From: Saprospiraceae bacterium
GTDB taxonomy: Bacteria > Bacteroidota > Bacteroidia > Chitinophagales > Saprospiraceae
Length of the DNA: 64,000 bases
Reading direction: 5' to 3'
Assembly: GCA_019694255.1 (NCBI GenBank)
Contig: JAIBCI010000017.1
Span: forward strand, 1-64,000
Part shown: positions 28,552-37,745 of the stretch, piece after piece
How the letters are laid out: every line of letters begins with the position of its first letter
Numbering within the stretch: position 1 is the first letter of the stretch
Notes under the pieces: model-generated
Told to the model about the DNA's origin: nothing
The model's input: the letters and a program-made list of their open reading frames with translations, nothing else
Databases searched by the model: none
Position numbers and translations under genes: made by a program

Positions 28552-29943
28552 ATGCTGGACGAGCATCTACAGGGGACAGCGATTCAATCTGTCGATGATA
28601 AGTCGTCCAATGGGCGTCGTTTCTATCTGGAGAGCTATGGCTGTCAGATGAATTTCAGCGACTCGGAGATTGTGGCTTCAATCCTGGCAGATGAAGGAAT
28701 GGGACCAACCCGGCAGATTGAAGAAGCCGATATTATCCTCATCAACACTTGCAGCATCAGAGAGAAAGCGGAGGAGAGTATCCGCAAAAGATTAAAAGAA
28801 TTCAGGATCTACAAAAAGAGAAAACCCGAGTTACTGGTAGGCGTACTAGGCTGTATGGCCGAGCGTCTCAAATCAAAATTCCTTGAAGAGGAGCAGCTGG
28901 TCGATCTGGTTGCGGGACCCGATGCCTATCGTGATCTCCCAGGTTTGTTGCGAAAGGCAGAGGACGGTGACCGTGGAATCAATGTTTTTTTGTCCAGAGA
29001 AGAGACTTATGCAGATATATCGCCGATGCGACTGGATGAAAACGGGGTAACTGCATTTATTTCAATCATGAGGGGTTGTGACAACATGTGTTCTTTTTGT
29101 GTCGTTCCTTTCACCCGTGGCCGTGAACGCAGCCGTTCCAGTTACACTATTCTTGCGGAAGCCAGGGACCTTTTTGAACGGGGATATCGCGAAGTTACAT
29201 TGCTGGGACAAAACGTTGATTCTTATAAATGGCAGAATCCCGAAACCGGGGAGGTTACCAATTTTGCCCAATTACTGGATATGGTAGCTGCACTGGATAC
29301 AGGGTTGAGGGTGCGTTTTTCGACCTCACATCCAAAGGACATTACCGACGAGGTGTTGTATACGATGGCTTCCCGCAACAATATCTGTAAGTACATTCAC
29401 TTACCGGTTCAATCGGGCAGCAGTAGAATTCTGGAGCTTATGAACAGAACCTATGACCGTGATTGGTATCTCGGCAGAATAGAGGCTATTCGCAGGATCA
29501 TACCAGATTGTGCTGTCTCATCTGATATCATAGCCGGATTCTGTACTGAAACAGAGTTGGATCATCAGGAGACACTTTCAATCATGGAATTAGCCGATTA
29601 TAGTATGTCTTATATGTTTCATTATTCTGAGCGACCTGGCACACCGGCCGCCAAAAAATTAAAGGATGATGTAGACATGGAGACCAAGAAGCGCAGGCTC
29701 AATGAAATTATACGGCTACAAAATCAGATCAGTCATCGGCATAACCAAAGGGATGTGGGAATGGTGTATGAAGTTTTGATTGAAGGTAATTCCAAGCGTT
29801 CGGAGGACATGTTTAAAGGAAGAAACAGCCAAAATAAAATGGTTGTATTTGACAAGAAACCGGGCTTGAAGGCAGGAGACTATGTGCGGGTCAAAATTGA
29901 CAATTCATCCAGTGCGACACTGCACGGAAACATCGTAGCTTAA
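28552..29943 (+). CDS. miaB: tRNA (N6-isopentenyl adenosine-37-C2)-methylthiotransferase MiaB
   Basis: 463-residue radical-SAM enzyme that adds a methylthio group to i6A37 of tRNAs reading UNN codons. Order: N-terminal UPF0004 domain with three Fe-S cysteines ([29 protein letters not shown]), radical-SAM core with CDNMCSFC, and a C-terminal TRAM domain (from about 395, [18 protein letters not shown]). The open frame extends 41 codons upstream of 28552, but that part contains a promoter and has no family match. It is the first gene of an operon; the next starts immediately after the stop (taaATG). Confidence 0.95.
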   Translation: MLDEHLQGTAIQSVDDKSSNGRRFYLESYGCQMNFSDSEIVASILADEGMGPTRQIEEADIILINTCSIREKAEESIRKRLKEFRIYKKRKPELLVGVLGCMAERLKSKFLEEEQLVDLVAGPDAYRDLPGLLRKAEDGDRGINVFLSREETYADISPMRLDENGVTAFISIMRGCDNMCSFCVVPFTRGRERSRSSYTILAEARDLFERGYREVTLLGQNVDSYKWQNPETGEVTNFAQLLDMVAALDTGLRVRFSTSHPKDITDEVLYTMASRNNICKYIHLPVQSGSSRILELMNRTYDRDWYLGRIEAIRRIIPDCAVSSDIIAGFCTETELDHQETLSIMELADYSMSYMFHYSERPGTPAAKKLKDDVDMETKKRRLNEIIRLQNQISHRHNQRDVGMVYEVLIEGNSKRSEDMFKGRNSQNKMVVFDKKPGLKAGDYVRVKIDNSSSATLHGNIVA

Positions 29944-31218
29944 ATGGAAAGTGTTCAGGCTATTAAACAACGATTTGGGATCTACGGGCGATCTGAAAAA
30001 CTTAATCAGGCGCTGGACACTGCTATTCGTGTTGCTTCAACGGATCTGACGGTTTTGATTAGCGGAGAAAGCGGATCCGGAAAGGAGGTTTTTTCCAAAG
30101 TGATCCATCATCTGAGTCCCCGCAAACATAATCAGTTCATTGCCGTCAACTGTGGGGCAATACCTCCGGGCACCATCAATTCTGAGTTATTTGGTCATGA
30201 GAAAGGTTCGTTTACCGGGGCAACTTCTGATCGTAAAGGTTATTTTGAGACTGCAGACGGCGGAACTATTTTTTTGGATGAGATCGGTGAAATGCCACAG
30301 GATACGCAGGCTTACCTCTTGAGGGTTCTTGAATCCGGTGAATTTATTCGCGTCGGTTCTTCCAAAGTACTCAAGACCAATACACGCGTTATTGCTGCAA
30401 CCAATGTGAATTTACTGGAACGTGTTCGATTGGGTAAATTTAGAGAAGACCTTTATTACCGTCTGAATACGGTACCGATCCGGGTGCCTTCACTCAAAGA
30501 AAGGCGTGAAGATATCCTTGTACTGTTTCGCAAGTTTGCGCAAGATTTTGCAGAAAAGTACCGAACTTCTCCAATTGAACTGGATGAGCAGGCTCAGGAA
30601 CTATTACTGAATTATACATGGCCAGGAAACATCCGGGAGTTGCGCAACGCAGTTGAACAATTGTCCGTATTATCTGATAAGAAAAATCTCAGTGTGGAAG
30701 ATCTTGTCAAAATAATTCCGGATATCTATACCACGCCACTGCCCGCCATCAATCGTTCGGACAGGGCAAATGAACAGACTGGGTTTTACGAAAGAGAGAT
30801 CTTATACAAATTACTTTTTGAGATGAAACAGGATCTCAATCAGCTGAAGAATATGTTTGTTCAGATGGTTCAAGCCAATGATCTGCATATGCCGGTCAGC
30901 ATGGAAAATATCAGTTCGGCCATTCCTTATTTTTCTGAAGCACCTGTTCACACCAGTGCCGGATGGACGGGAACTCCACCCGTCAAATCAGAATTTGATA
31001 TACACGACAGCAGGCCCATCATCATTCCAAGGAAAAAAGAAGATTTCGAAGCCGTGGAACTGATGGAGGAGCAATTGTCCATTGATCATATGGAAAAAGA
31101 ACTTATCACCAAGGCGCTCAAAAAGTATAACGGAAAGCGAAAAGATGCAGCCGAAGAGCTGGGAATTTCAGAGCGAACGCTATACAGAAAGATCAAGCAA
31201 TTCGATATTGAGTTATGA
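29944..31218 (+). CDS. Sigma54-interaction-domain transcriptional activator
   Basis: 424-residue bacterial enhancer-binding protein. It begins almost directly with the AAA+ domain (about residues 15-245): Walker A GESGSGKE, the sigma54-contacting loop as EKGSFTGAT (GSFTGA variant), Walker B GGTIFLDEIGEMP, and sensor segments through NIRELRNAVEQL. A 120-residue linker leads to a Fis-type helix-turn-helix at the C-terminus (GKRKDAAEELGISERTLYRK). There is no receiver, GAF or PAS domain in front, so its activity is not controlled by phosphorylation in cis. It sits directly after miaB and overlaps lptE by 4 nt. Confidence 0.93.
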   Translation: MESVQAIKQRFGIYGRSEKLNQALDTAIRVASTDLTVLISGESGSGKEVFSKVIHHLSPRKHNQFIAVNCGAIPPGTINSELFGHEKGSFTGATSDRKGYFETADGGTIFLDEIGEMPQDTQAYLLRVLESGEFIRVGSSKVLKTNTRVIAATNVNLLERVRLGKFREDLYYRLNTVPIRVPSLKERREDILVLFRKFAQDFAEKYRTSPIELDEQAQELLLNYTWPGNIRELRNAVEQLSVLSDKKNLSVEDLVKIIPDIYTTPLPAINRSDRANEQTGFYEREILYKLLFEMKQDLNQLKNMFVQMVQANDLHMPVSMENISSAIPYFSEAPVHTSAGWTGTPPVKSEFDIHDSRPIIIPRKKEDFEAVELMEEQLSIDHMEKELITKALKKYNGKRKDAAEELGISERTLYRKIKQFDIEL

Positions 31219-31700
31219 TTCGGGCCCTAATTTTTTTCTTTGCTGTTACTGTATCATGCTATTCCTTCAAAGGTATCAGCATTGATCCTGAAGTCAGGAC
31301 GTTCACGGTTTCAAATGTTGAAGATATCACATCTGCATCACCAGCCAATTATGCCCTCGATTTTGGATATGCATTAAGTAATAAAATCCGAAGGGAAACA
31401 AGACTTAACCTGGACAATAACCAGGCAGATGTTCGCTTTGATTGTAAAGTTACAAGTTTCGCTGTCGCGGCGGTGGCTCCGGTTGCCGGTCAGCCCAGCG
31501 CCATAAACCGGTTAACGATCAACATGGACGTTCAGTTTACAGACCGGAAAAATGAAAAAAACAACTGGCAAAAAAACTTCTCGCGGTTTGAAGATTTTGA
31601 TGCAAGTCAAAGTCTAAATTCCGTACAGGATAAATTAATCAGCAATATTAATAAATTGTTGCTGGAAGATATTTTTAACGCCGCTTTTTCGAATTGGTAA
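31215..31700 (+). CDS. lptE: LptE-family LPS-assembly lipoprotein
   Basis: 161 residues with a very short lipoprotein signal (RALIFFFAVTVSC, Cys at about 15). The mature part has the LptE outline in Bacteroidota: a strand with the pattern IDPEVRTFTVSNVEDI, a helix (ANYALDFGYALSNKIRRET), then strands (ADVRFDCKVTSFAVAAVAP, INRLTINMDVQFTDRK) and a long C-terminal helix. LptE plugs the LptD barrel that delivers LPS to the outer leaflet. Identification rests on the lipobox, length, predicted fold and the conserved context between the sigma54 activator and secG. The start overlaps the activator stop (ATGA). Confidence 0.8.
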   Translation: MIRALIFFFAVTVSCYSFKGISIDPEVRTFTVSNVEDITSASPANYALDFGYALSNKIRRETRLNLDNNQADVRFDCKVTSFAVAAVAPVAGQPSAINRLTINMDVQFTDRKNEKNNWQKNFSRFEDFDASQSLNSVQDKLISNINKLLLEDIFNAAFSNW

Positions 31701-31703
31701 TGT

Positions 31704-32468
31704 ATGAAGGACCAGAAATCATTTCGGCCTGATCCCCTGAATTCACCGGATCCAGCGTATGCGCTTTCCTCATCCTGGAACCAACGTGATGACCAGGGTA
31801 TCATTATCCGGAGATCATTAAGTGATTCTGATCATTTTACGGCTGAAAAAACATTGCCGGAGATGGCTGTTTTGACAAAGCCGGTTGATGTAAATAATGA
31901 ATTTTCGGCGGATGGGAATGCAAATCAGGTATCGGAAAAGATGAATGCAGAAGAGGAGATGATGCCAACAAATAATGAATCTGGCATGAATCCCCACGCT
32001 CTTGCCCAGGAGCCCGACCGCAATGGTGAGATTGCTTCAGCCGTAATGGAAAAGGAACACAGTGATCAAGATGTACCACTATCGAAAGTTGTTTCTTCTG
32101 TGGAAATTAAACAAGAAAGCAAATTGCCGAATGAAGTAATTGACAAGGTTCATAAAACACCGAAAATAAGTGCTCAAAAAACGGATACTTCGGATTTCAA
32201 TCAATGGTTGTCAGGACTTCGCCCGTTGAAAAAGGAATCACCAATTATTCCGGTCTCCAAAGCCACAGCGCCTAAATCGGTATCCAAGTCCCAGGCCGTT
32301 GGAGGAATCTATGGAATTGAAGCATCTGCTGCTACAGAGACACTGGCACAGCTACTGACGCAACAGGGATATAAGGCTGAAGCCATTTCTATTTATGAAA
32401 AATTAAGCATCAGGTTTCCCGAAAAAAAGGATATCTTTGCCGACCTTATTCAAAAATTAAAAAATTAA
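31704..32468 (+). CDS. Hypothetical protein with C-terminal TPR-like helices
   Basis: 254 residues, no signal peptide or membrane helix. The first about 200 are low-complexity, acidic and Ser/Pro/Lys-rich, probably disordered. The last about 45 (ATETLAQLLTQQGYKAEAIS then IYEKLSIRFPEKKDIFADLI) form one TPR-like helical pair. It is wedged between lptE (3-nt gap) and secG (3-nt gap) and must be co-expressed with them. A similar gene occupies this place in other Bacteroidota (recalled). Function unknown; a link to Sec or LPS export is only suggested by location. Confidence 0.7.
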   Translation: MKDQKSFRPDPLNSPDPAYALSSSWNQRDDQGIIIRRSLSDSDHFTAEKTLPEMAVLTKPVDVNNEFSADGNANQVSEKMNAEEEMMPTNNESGMNPHALAQEPDRNGEIASAVMEKEHSDQDVPLSKVVSSVEIKQESKLPNEVIDKVHKTPKISAQKTDTSDFNQWLSGLRPLKKESPIIPVSKATAPKSVSKSQAVGGIYGIEASAATETLAQLLTQQGYKAEAISIYEKLSIRFPEKKDIFADLIQKLKN

Positions 32469-32471
32469 GCC

Positions 32472-32762
32472 ATGCTAACGCTGGTTATCATATTAATCGC
32501 AATTGATTGTGTTCTACTAATGGGGGTTGTATTAATTCAAAACCCGAAGGGAGGAGGCGTGGACAGCACTTTTGGAGGCGCCAGCGCCAATCAGATGTTT
32601 GGTGCCGCAAGATCTGCGGATTTTATTGAGAAACTTACCTGGTACCTTGCCGCAGCGCTGTTTATCCTTTGCATTATCGCAGCAATTATGGCTGGCAGCG
32701 GAACAGGTGCAGAGGTAGCTCCTGCAGTACCACCTGCAGTACCAACACCAGACGGTCAGTAA
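32472..32762 (+). CDS. secG: Preprotein translocase subunit SecG
   Basis: 96-residue membrane protein, the small third subunit of the SecYEG channel. Two membrane helices, about residues 2-22 (LVIILIAIDCVLLMGVVLIQ) and 55-75 (WYLAAALFILCIIAAIMAGS), flank the conserved cytoplasmic loop QNPKGGGVDSTFGG followed by QMFGAARSADFIEK, which is diagnostic. The C-terminus is Ala/Pro/Val-rich. ATG at 32472 is 3 nt after the preceding stop. Confidence 0.93.
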   Translation: MLTLVIILIAIDCVLLMGVVLIQNPKGGGVDSTFGGASANQMFGAARSADFIEKLTWYLAAALFILCIIAAIMAGSGTGAEVAPAVPPAVPTPDGQ

Positions 32763-32771
32763 TACCTCTTC

Positions 32772-33722
32772 ATGACCCGTGGTTCAACAGGGCTTAATGT
32801 CCTTGTTACCGATTCGGTGCATCCGATTTTAATATCCGGCCTTGAGTCCAGAGGATTCACTGTAGATTATATACCTGACATTACGCTTGAAGAGGTTAAG
32901 GCCCGCATACATTTATATAGCGGTTTGATTATCAATACTAAGATTCGGGTCGATCGTGAAATGCTGCAATTTGCCGGAAAGCTCCGGGTTGTTGCCAGAT
33001 TAGGTTCCGGCAAGGAAATCCTTGATTTGGGCGCTTTGGCTGCGAAGGGTGTAAGTGTTATTACTACCCCGGAAGCCAATTGCAATGCTGTTGCGGAACA
33101 TGGCCTGGGTCTCATTCTTGCATTAATACGTCACATTCCCAGGGCCAACGAGGAGGTGAAAAAATTTCATTGGATTCGGGAGGCAAACCGAGGCAGGGAG
33201 CTCAGCCGGATGCGTGTTGGAGTTCTTGGATACGGATTTACTGGACGCAGGTTTTGTCATCTTTTAAGTTCTTTTGGCTGTGAAGTCAAAATCCATGACC
33301 CGTATATCCAGTTTGAGCCCGAGATCCACAGACATCAAAAGGTTGATCATATTAAGGATTTGTACGATTGTGATGTGCTGAGCCTTCATGTCAGCTTTAT
33401 GCCAGAAAATCACCACCTGATCGGTGAAAAGTTTATTCAATCCATGGTAAGACCTTTTTATCTGCTCAACACTTCGAGGGGTAGGGTTTTGGATCTAAAA
33501 GCTTTGGCTTCCGGTATTGATGAAGGCAGGGTGGCTGGTGCTGCCCTCGATGTACTTGAAAATGAGCAAATCAAGGGTTGGTCTGAGTCCGAGAGTGAAA
33601 CCCATCAAAGATTAGTTAACTCTGGCCGGGTAATATTTACCCCCCATATTGCTGGTTGGACCGTTGAGTCGAAATTCGAAATTGCGCAATCTGTTTTAAA
33701 TCAATGGCCTGATTTACAATAG
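32772..33722 (+). CDS. D-2-hydroxyacid dehydrogenase (3-phosphoglycerate dehydrogenase-like)
   Basis: 316 residues, NAD-dependent 2-hydroxyacid dehydrogenase family. The catalytic triad is in place: Arg in NTSRGRVLD, Glu in DVLENEQ, His in FTPHIAGWT. The Rossmann glycine loop is GVLGYGFTGRRF. The usual substrate-side block RxGxGxDNID reads ARLGSGKEILD here. It lacks the C-terminal ACT domain of long SerA forms. Substrate could be 3-phosphoglycerate (serine synthesis) or another hydroxyacid; sequence alone does not decide. It is the last gene of the miaB-secG operon, 9 nt after secG. Confidence 0.85.
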   Translation: MTRGSTGLNVLVTDSVHPILISGLESRGFTVDYIPDITLEEVKARIHLYSGLIINTKIRVDREMLQFAGKLRVVARLGSGKEILDLGALAAKGVSVITTPEANCNAVAEHGLGLILALIRHIPRANEEVKKFHWIREANRGRELSRMRVGVLGYGFTGRRFCHLLSSFGCEVKIHDPYIQFEPEIHRHQKVDHIKDLYDCDVLSLHVSFMPENHHLIGEKFIQSMVRPFYLLNTSRGRVLDLKALASGIDEGRVAGAALDVLENEQIKGWSESESETHQRLVNSGRVIFTPHIAGWTVESKFEIAQSVLNQWPDLQ

Positions 33723-34076
33723 CTTGCCTTTTCATTTCCGCCTTATCTTTTACGGGCAAGGCGTCTATCAAATGTTAAAATCAAGGATTTTAAGTCTCTG
33801 TGAAGCAGCGCGAACCGCGCATTCACGTTTAATTTTCAGTTTTAGTATCTATGACCAGTAAAAAAGTTAAGTTGGAGCATTACCCGGGATGCTAATACAT
33901 CAAATATTTATTATATTTTTAAGATGAAGATAATCAACTATTTAAATAAAAAAAAGAACTCCACAACGGAGCAGCCAACGCACCTTAGCGACAAAAAACA
34001 AATTCAGCTTTTAAAATCATTTAAGATTTGCTTAACATTGCACACTTATTTCATAAACCAACTAACATTTCAATTC
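33723..34076. other. Intergenic region before the TonB receptor
   Basis: Contains the candidate terminator at 33800-33835. Downstream the frame of the receptor stays open from an ATG at 33924, but those 51 codons are Lys/Asn/Gln-rich and lie before the real signal peptide. No full TAnnTTTG was found; TAAGATTTG at about 34022-34030 is one base too long. Confidence 0.4.
33800..33835 (+). terminator. Candidate terminator after miaB-secG operon
   Basis: Hairpin with arms GTGAA and GCGCG (33800-33812) pairing with CGCGC and TTCAC (33816-33826), a small internal loop and a 3-nt loop, followed by GTTTAATTTT. The T tract is interrupted, so strength is uncertain. It lies about 80 nt after the dehydrogenase stop. 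Confidence 0.5.
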
Positions 34077-37000
34077 ATGCGTGTAAGTAAATGGTCAATG
34101 GTGGCTGTCTTAATAGCCGTCGCAGGTGGGCTTTTTGCACAATCCACCCGAATTTTCGGAGTTGTAAGAGATAAATCCACGAATGAACCCATCATCAATG
34201 CTGCGGTTCAGGTTTTTAAAGGGACGGACCTAATTACCGGGACGGTTACAGATTTTGACGGAGCCTATAGCATCACCCTGGATCCGGGTAAATTCAATGT
34301 TCAGGCGCAATACCTCGAAAACAAAGAACTGATCAGTGGCGTGCAGGTGCTCCTGGGTAAGGCGATCAAACTTGACTTTAACATCAAAACCGGCATAGAA
34401 CTTGGTCCAGTTGAAATTACCGAGTACAAGGTTCCGCTTATTGAGACGGATAAAACAACCAGTGACAAGACGATCACAGCTGAAGATATTAAAAACATCG
34501 GAACCAGAAACATTAACACGATCGCATCCACTGTATCGGGTGTGTCAAGTGTAGACAACGGTGCTGTGACAATTCGCGGTGCCAGGCCCGATGCCACAGT
34601 TTATTTCCTGGATGGAATCAGAATGTCGGGACGCGCCCCTTCAGCAGTTGATATTGAACAGATTACGGTGATAAAGGGTGGTCTTGAGCCACAATACGGT
34701 GATGTCACGGGTGGAGTTATTGGATTGACGACCAAAGGACCTTCTTCCAAATTCGCGGGAGGTGTTGAAGGTGAGACGTCCAGATGGACCGACCCTTACG
34801 GGTACACTTTCTTAAATGGCAATTTATCTGGTCCGATCTATAAAAAAGACGGCCGCTCCGTGATAGGATTCAGACTTTCCGGCCAATTTACCGAATTAAA
34901 AGATGATGATCCTCCGGCATTTGGTTCATATTTTGCAAAGCAGTCTACAATAGACCGACTGAGCAAGGATCCTATCAGTTATTTCAACGGATCAAAAGAA
35001 ACCAATGCAAACTTTTTAACGAATGGAACCGATGTGGTTCTTGAGAAATACAATCTCAATGACCGTAACCGGGCAATTGACATGACCGGCAAAATTGATG
35101 TCAAGCCAAGTCAAAATTTTGACTTTACACTAACCGGTACATACTCCAATGTCAATGACCGCTTTGTGCCAGGAGGCAATTATATAGGTTCTGGTAGCTG
35201 GGCCCTGTTGAACTGGCCTAATAATCCAAGCACCAACAATTCCACATTGCGGGGCAATCTTCGCATCCGCCATCGCCTGGGAAGGCTCGTTGACCTGAGC
35301 GCCAATTCAGCTGAAGGCAATGCAGAAAAGAAGGTTCAGACTATTCAGAATGCATCTTATACGATTCAGCTGGGATTTCAAAATACTAAAAGTCTTACGC
35401 AGGATATCCGACACAAAGACCGGTTTTTTGACTATGGCTACGTCGGATCATTTGACCGTCAGTGGACACCAATTTTCGATCAGAATGGAATACATCTCGG
35501 ATTCCTTCCCCTGGTCAATGGTTTTGACGGAACAAACAGTACAAATCCGATTTATGCCAACTACAACAAGGTTCGTCCGGAAAACCCATTGGTTCTCGAT
35601 TCCTATAATGCGTATAATAGTTTTGTTTCTGATGTGTACAGCACAACATGGTCAGGACTCGCAACCAACGTAGGCAGTGTGTATAACCGTTATGCCAAAA
35701 CGGACAATGATCTTCTGACTGCTCAGATCAGCAGCGGATTTGATTTTCTACCCGGAGGATCTTCCAAGAGCGGAAGGCATAATATACAGTTTGGAATTAT
35801 ACTGGAACAATCTGTTAACAGGAGTTATACGGTTGCGCCTTTTAATTTGTGGACCATTGGCAGATTATATGCCAACCAACATATCACCGGTATTGATACG
35901 TTGAATATCTGCGGATATGATTCATTGGGAAGAGCTATCTACTGTAACCTCGTAAGTATCGACAACAATGCCAAATTTTACAGCTCAGTAAGAGATATCG
36001 TTTATCCCGGTTCTAACAAGGACAGCGTTAATAAAATATATGTCAATGTGGACAATCTCAGACCTGACCAGATGAATCTGAATATGTTCTCACCCAAGGA
36101 ATTGACCGATCAAAGCGTTATTGGTTATAGTGGTTATGATTACCTTGGCAATAAACTTGCCGCTGGTTCAAAATTTGAAGATTTCTTTTTGCAAAAAGAT
36201 GCTAAGGGTAACAGGACGTATAATGTAGCGCCGTTCTCACCGATTTATGCGGCGTTCTTCCTTGGCGACAAATTTATTTATAAGGATCTTATTCTTCGAC
36301 TCGGCGGACGTGTAGATTATTACGACGCCAATACCAAGGTACTCAAGGATCCTTATTCACTTTACGGCATTCTTGGCGCAAAGTCATTTCATGACAAATT
36401 TGGCGGCAACAAACCATCGACCATTGGGGATGACTATAAAACCTATGTGAAATCGGAAGGATCCAAAGAAGTTGTTGCTTATCGCAACGGGGATCAGTGG
36501 TATTATGCCAACGGAACCGCAGCCAACAGCTCATTGGCCATCTTCGGGGATAACAATCTTGTTTATCCATCCTACATCAGGCCCGTGGACAGCTTGAGAA
36601 GTATCCGTGGTAATTATTTTGGTTCAGACAATATCAACGAATCTTTTGCAGATTATAAACCGCAGATCAACTGGATGCCGCGTATCGCGTTTTCATTTCC
36701 GATCTCTGATGTGGCAAATTTCTTTGCGCATTATGACATCCTGGTACAAAGGCCAACTTCAAGTCAATTTGTTTCGCCGTTAAATTATTATTACTTTGAT
36801 GTCAACGGAAGAACACCTTCTGCCAACGGAAGCTTGTTGCCATCCAAGAAGGTCGATTACGAGATTGGATTTCAGCAGAAGATCAACGATAATTCAGCGA
36901 TTGTCATGTCTGCATACTATAATGAACTCCGCAACATGATCCAGGTCTCAACGCTTTCAAAAGTTGCTACCGTAGGCCAATACGACACATACCGCAACAT

Positions 37001-37724
37001 TGATTTCGGTACTGTCAAAGGATTCAATTTCAGTTATGATCTGCGACGTATCAACAATTTTGAATTTAATGCAGCCTATACGCTACAATTTGCAGATGGT
37101 ACTGGCTCTGATCCTAACTCACAAAGTGGACTTACCAGCAAGGGTATCAATATACGCAATATTTTCCCTTTCAGTTATGATGAGAGACATCGTTTCGCCT
37201 TTACTGCAGATTACCGCTACGGAAGTGGTAAAGCTTATAATGGTCCAAGGATCAGTGGTAAAAATATTCTCGCCAATACAGGATTGAACCTTCAGTTAAT
37301 CACTGCCTCCGGAAGGCCATATTCTCCAGGACTGACGATTGTCAGGTTTGATGGTTCAGGATATCGTGGTGACATCAATGGCGCAAGATTGCCATGGAAT
37401 TTTAATATTGATCTTCGCGCGGACCGCAATATATCTTTGACCAAAGCGGAAGCGAAGCATCCGCTCAATCTCAATGTCTATTTGCGTGTGCAGAATCTTC
37501 TGAATACCCGCAATGTTATCGGCTTATATCGTGGATCAAGTGATGCCAAAGATGACGGGTATCTCACTTCTTCGCGCGGAAAGAATGATATCAGAAACGT
37601 TACATCAACTTATGGCAGAGATAATCTCCATTATTTTACGGATGCATACAACTGGCAATTGCTGAATCCTGACTTTTTCACGCTTCCGAGAAGAATTTAT
37701 ATTGGAGCCATATTCGAATTTTAA
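34077..37724 (+). CDS. TonB-dependent outer-membrane receptor
   Basis: 1215 residues from ATG at 34077, where a signal peptide begins (RVSKWSMVAVLIAVAGGLFAQ); the frame is open to 33924 but the extra part is lysine-rich and non-family. Order: carboxypeptidase-regulatory-like/CNA-B-type domain (about 25-105, GVVRDKSTNEPIINAAVQVF), plug domain (about 125-230, with GVSSVDNGAVTIRGARP and YFLDGIRMSG) and a 22-strand type barrel ending FTLPRRIYIGAIFEF with the terminal Phe needed for BAM. A canonical TonB box is not obvious. It lies 21 nt ahead of a huge secreted protein and upstream of a PorV-like gene. The ligand is unknown; no SusD is present, so it is not a standard glycan PUL. Confidence 0.93.
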   Translation: MRVSKWSMVAVLIAVAGGLFAQSTRIFGVVRDKSTNEPIINAAVQVFKGTDLITGTVTDFDGAYSITLDPGKFNVQAQYLENKELISGVQVLLGKAIKLDFNIKTGIELGPVEITEYKVPLIETDKTTSDKTITAEDIKNIGTRNINTIASTVSGVSSVDNGAVTIRGARPDATVYFLDGIRMSGRAPSAVDIEQITVIKGGLEPQYGDVTGGVIGLTTKGPSSKFAGGVEGETSRWTDPYGYTFLNGNLSGPIYKKDGRSVIGFRLSGQFTELKDDDPPAFGSYFAKQSTIDRLSKDPISYFNGSKETNANFLTNGTDVVLEKYNLNDRNRAIDMTGKIDVKPSQNFDFTLTGTYSNVNDRFVPGGNYIGSGSWALLNWPNNPSTNNSTLRGNLRIRHRLGRLVDLSANSAEGNAEKKVQTIQNASYTIQLGFQNTKSLTQDIRHKDRFFDYGYVGSFDRQWTPIFDQNGIHLGFLPLVNGFDGTNSTNPIYANYNKVRPENPLVLDSYNAYNSFVSDVYSTTWSGLATNVGSVYNRYAKTDNDLLTAQISSGFDFLPGGSSKSGRHNIQFGIILEQSVNRSYTVAPFNLWTIGRLYANQHITGIDTLNICGYDSLGRAIYCNLVSIDNNAKFYSSVRDIVYPGSNKDSVNKIYVNVDNLRPDQMNLNMFSPKELTDQSVIGYSGYDYLGNKLAAGSKFEDFFLQKDAKGNRTYNVAPFSPIYAAFFLGDKFIYKDLILRLGGRVDYYDANTKVLKDPYSLYGILGAKSFHDKFGGNKPSTIGDDYKTYVKSEGSKEVVAYRNGDQWYYANGTAANSSLAIFGDNNLVYPSYIRPVDSLRSIRGNYFGSDNINESFADYKPQINWMPRIAFSFPISDVANFFAHYDILVQRPTSSQFVSPLNYYYFDVNGRTPSANGSLLPSKKVDYEIGFQQKINDNSAIVMSAYYNELRNMIQVSTLSKVATVGQYDTYRNIDFGTVKGFNFSYDLRRINNFEFNAAYTLQFADGTGSDPNSQSGLTSKGINIRNIFPFSYDERHRFAFTADYRYGSGKAYNGPRISGKNILANTGLNLQLITASGRPYSPGLTIVRFDGSGYRGDINGARLPWNFNIDLRADRNISLTKAEAKHPLNLNVYLRVQNLLNTRNVIGLYRGSSDAKDDGYLTSSRGKNDIRNVTSTYGRDNLHYFTDAYNWQLLNPDFFTLPRRIYIGAIFEF

Positions 37725-37745
37725 TTTTAAAAATTGAAAGTAATT

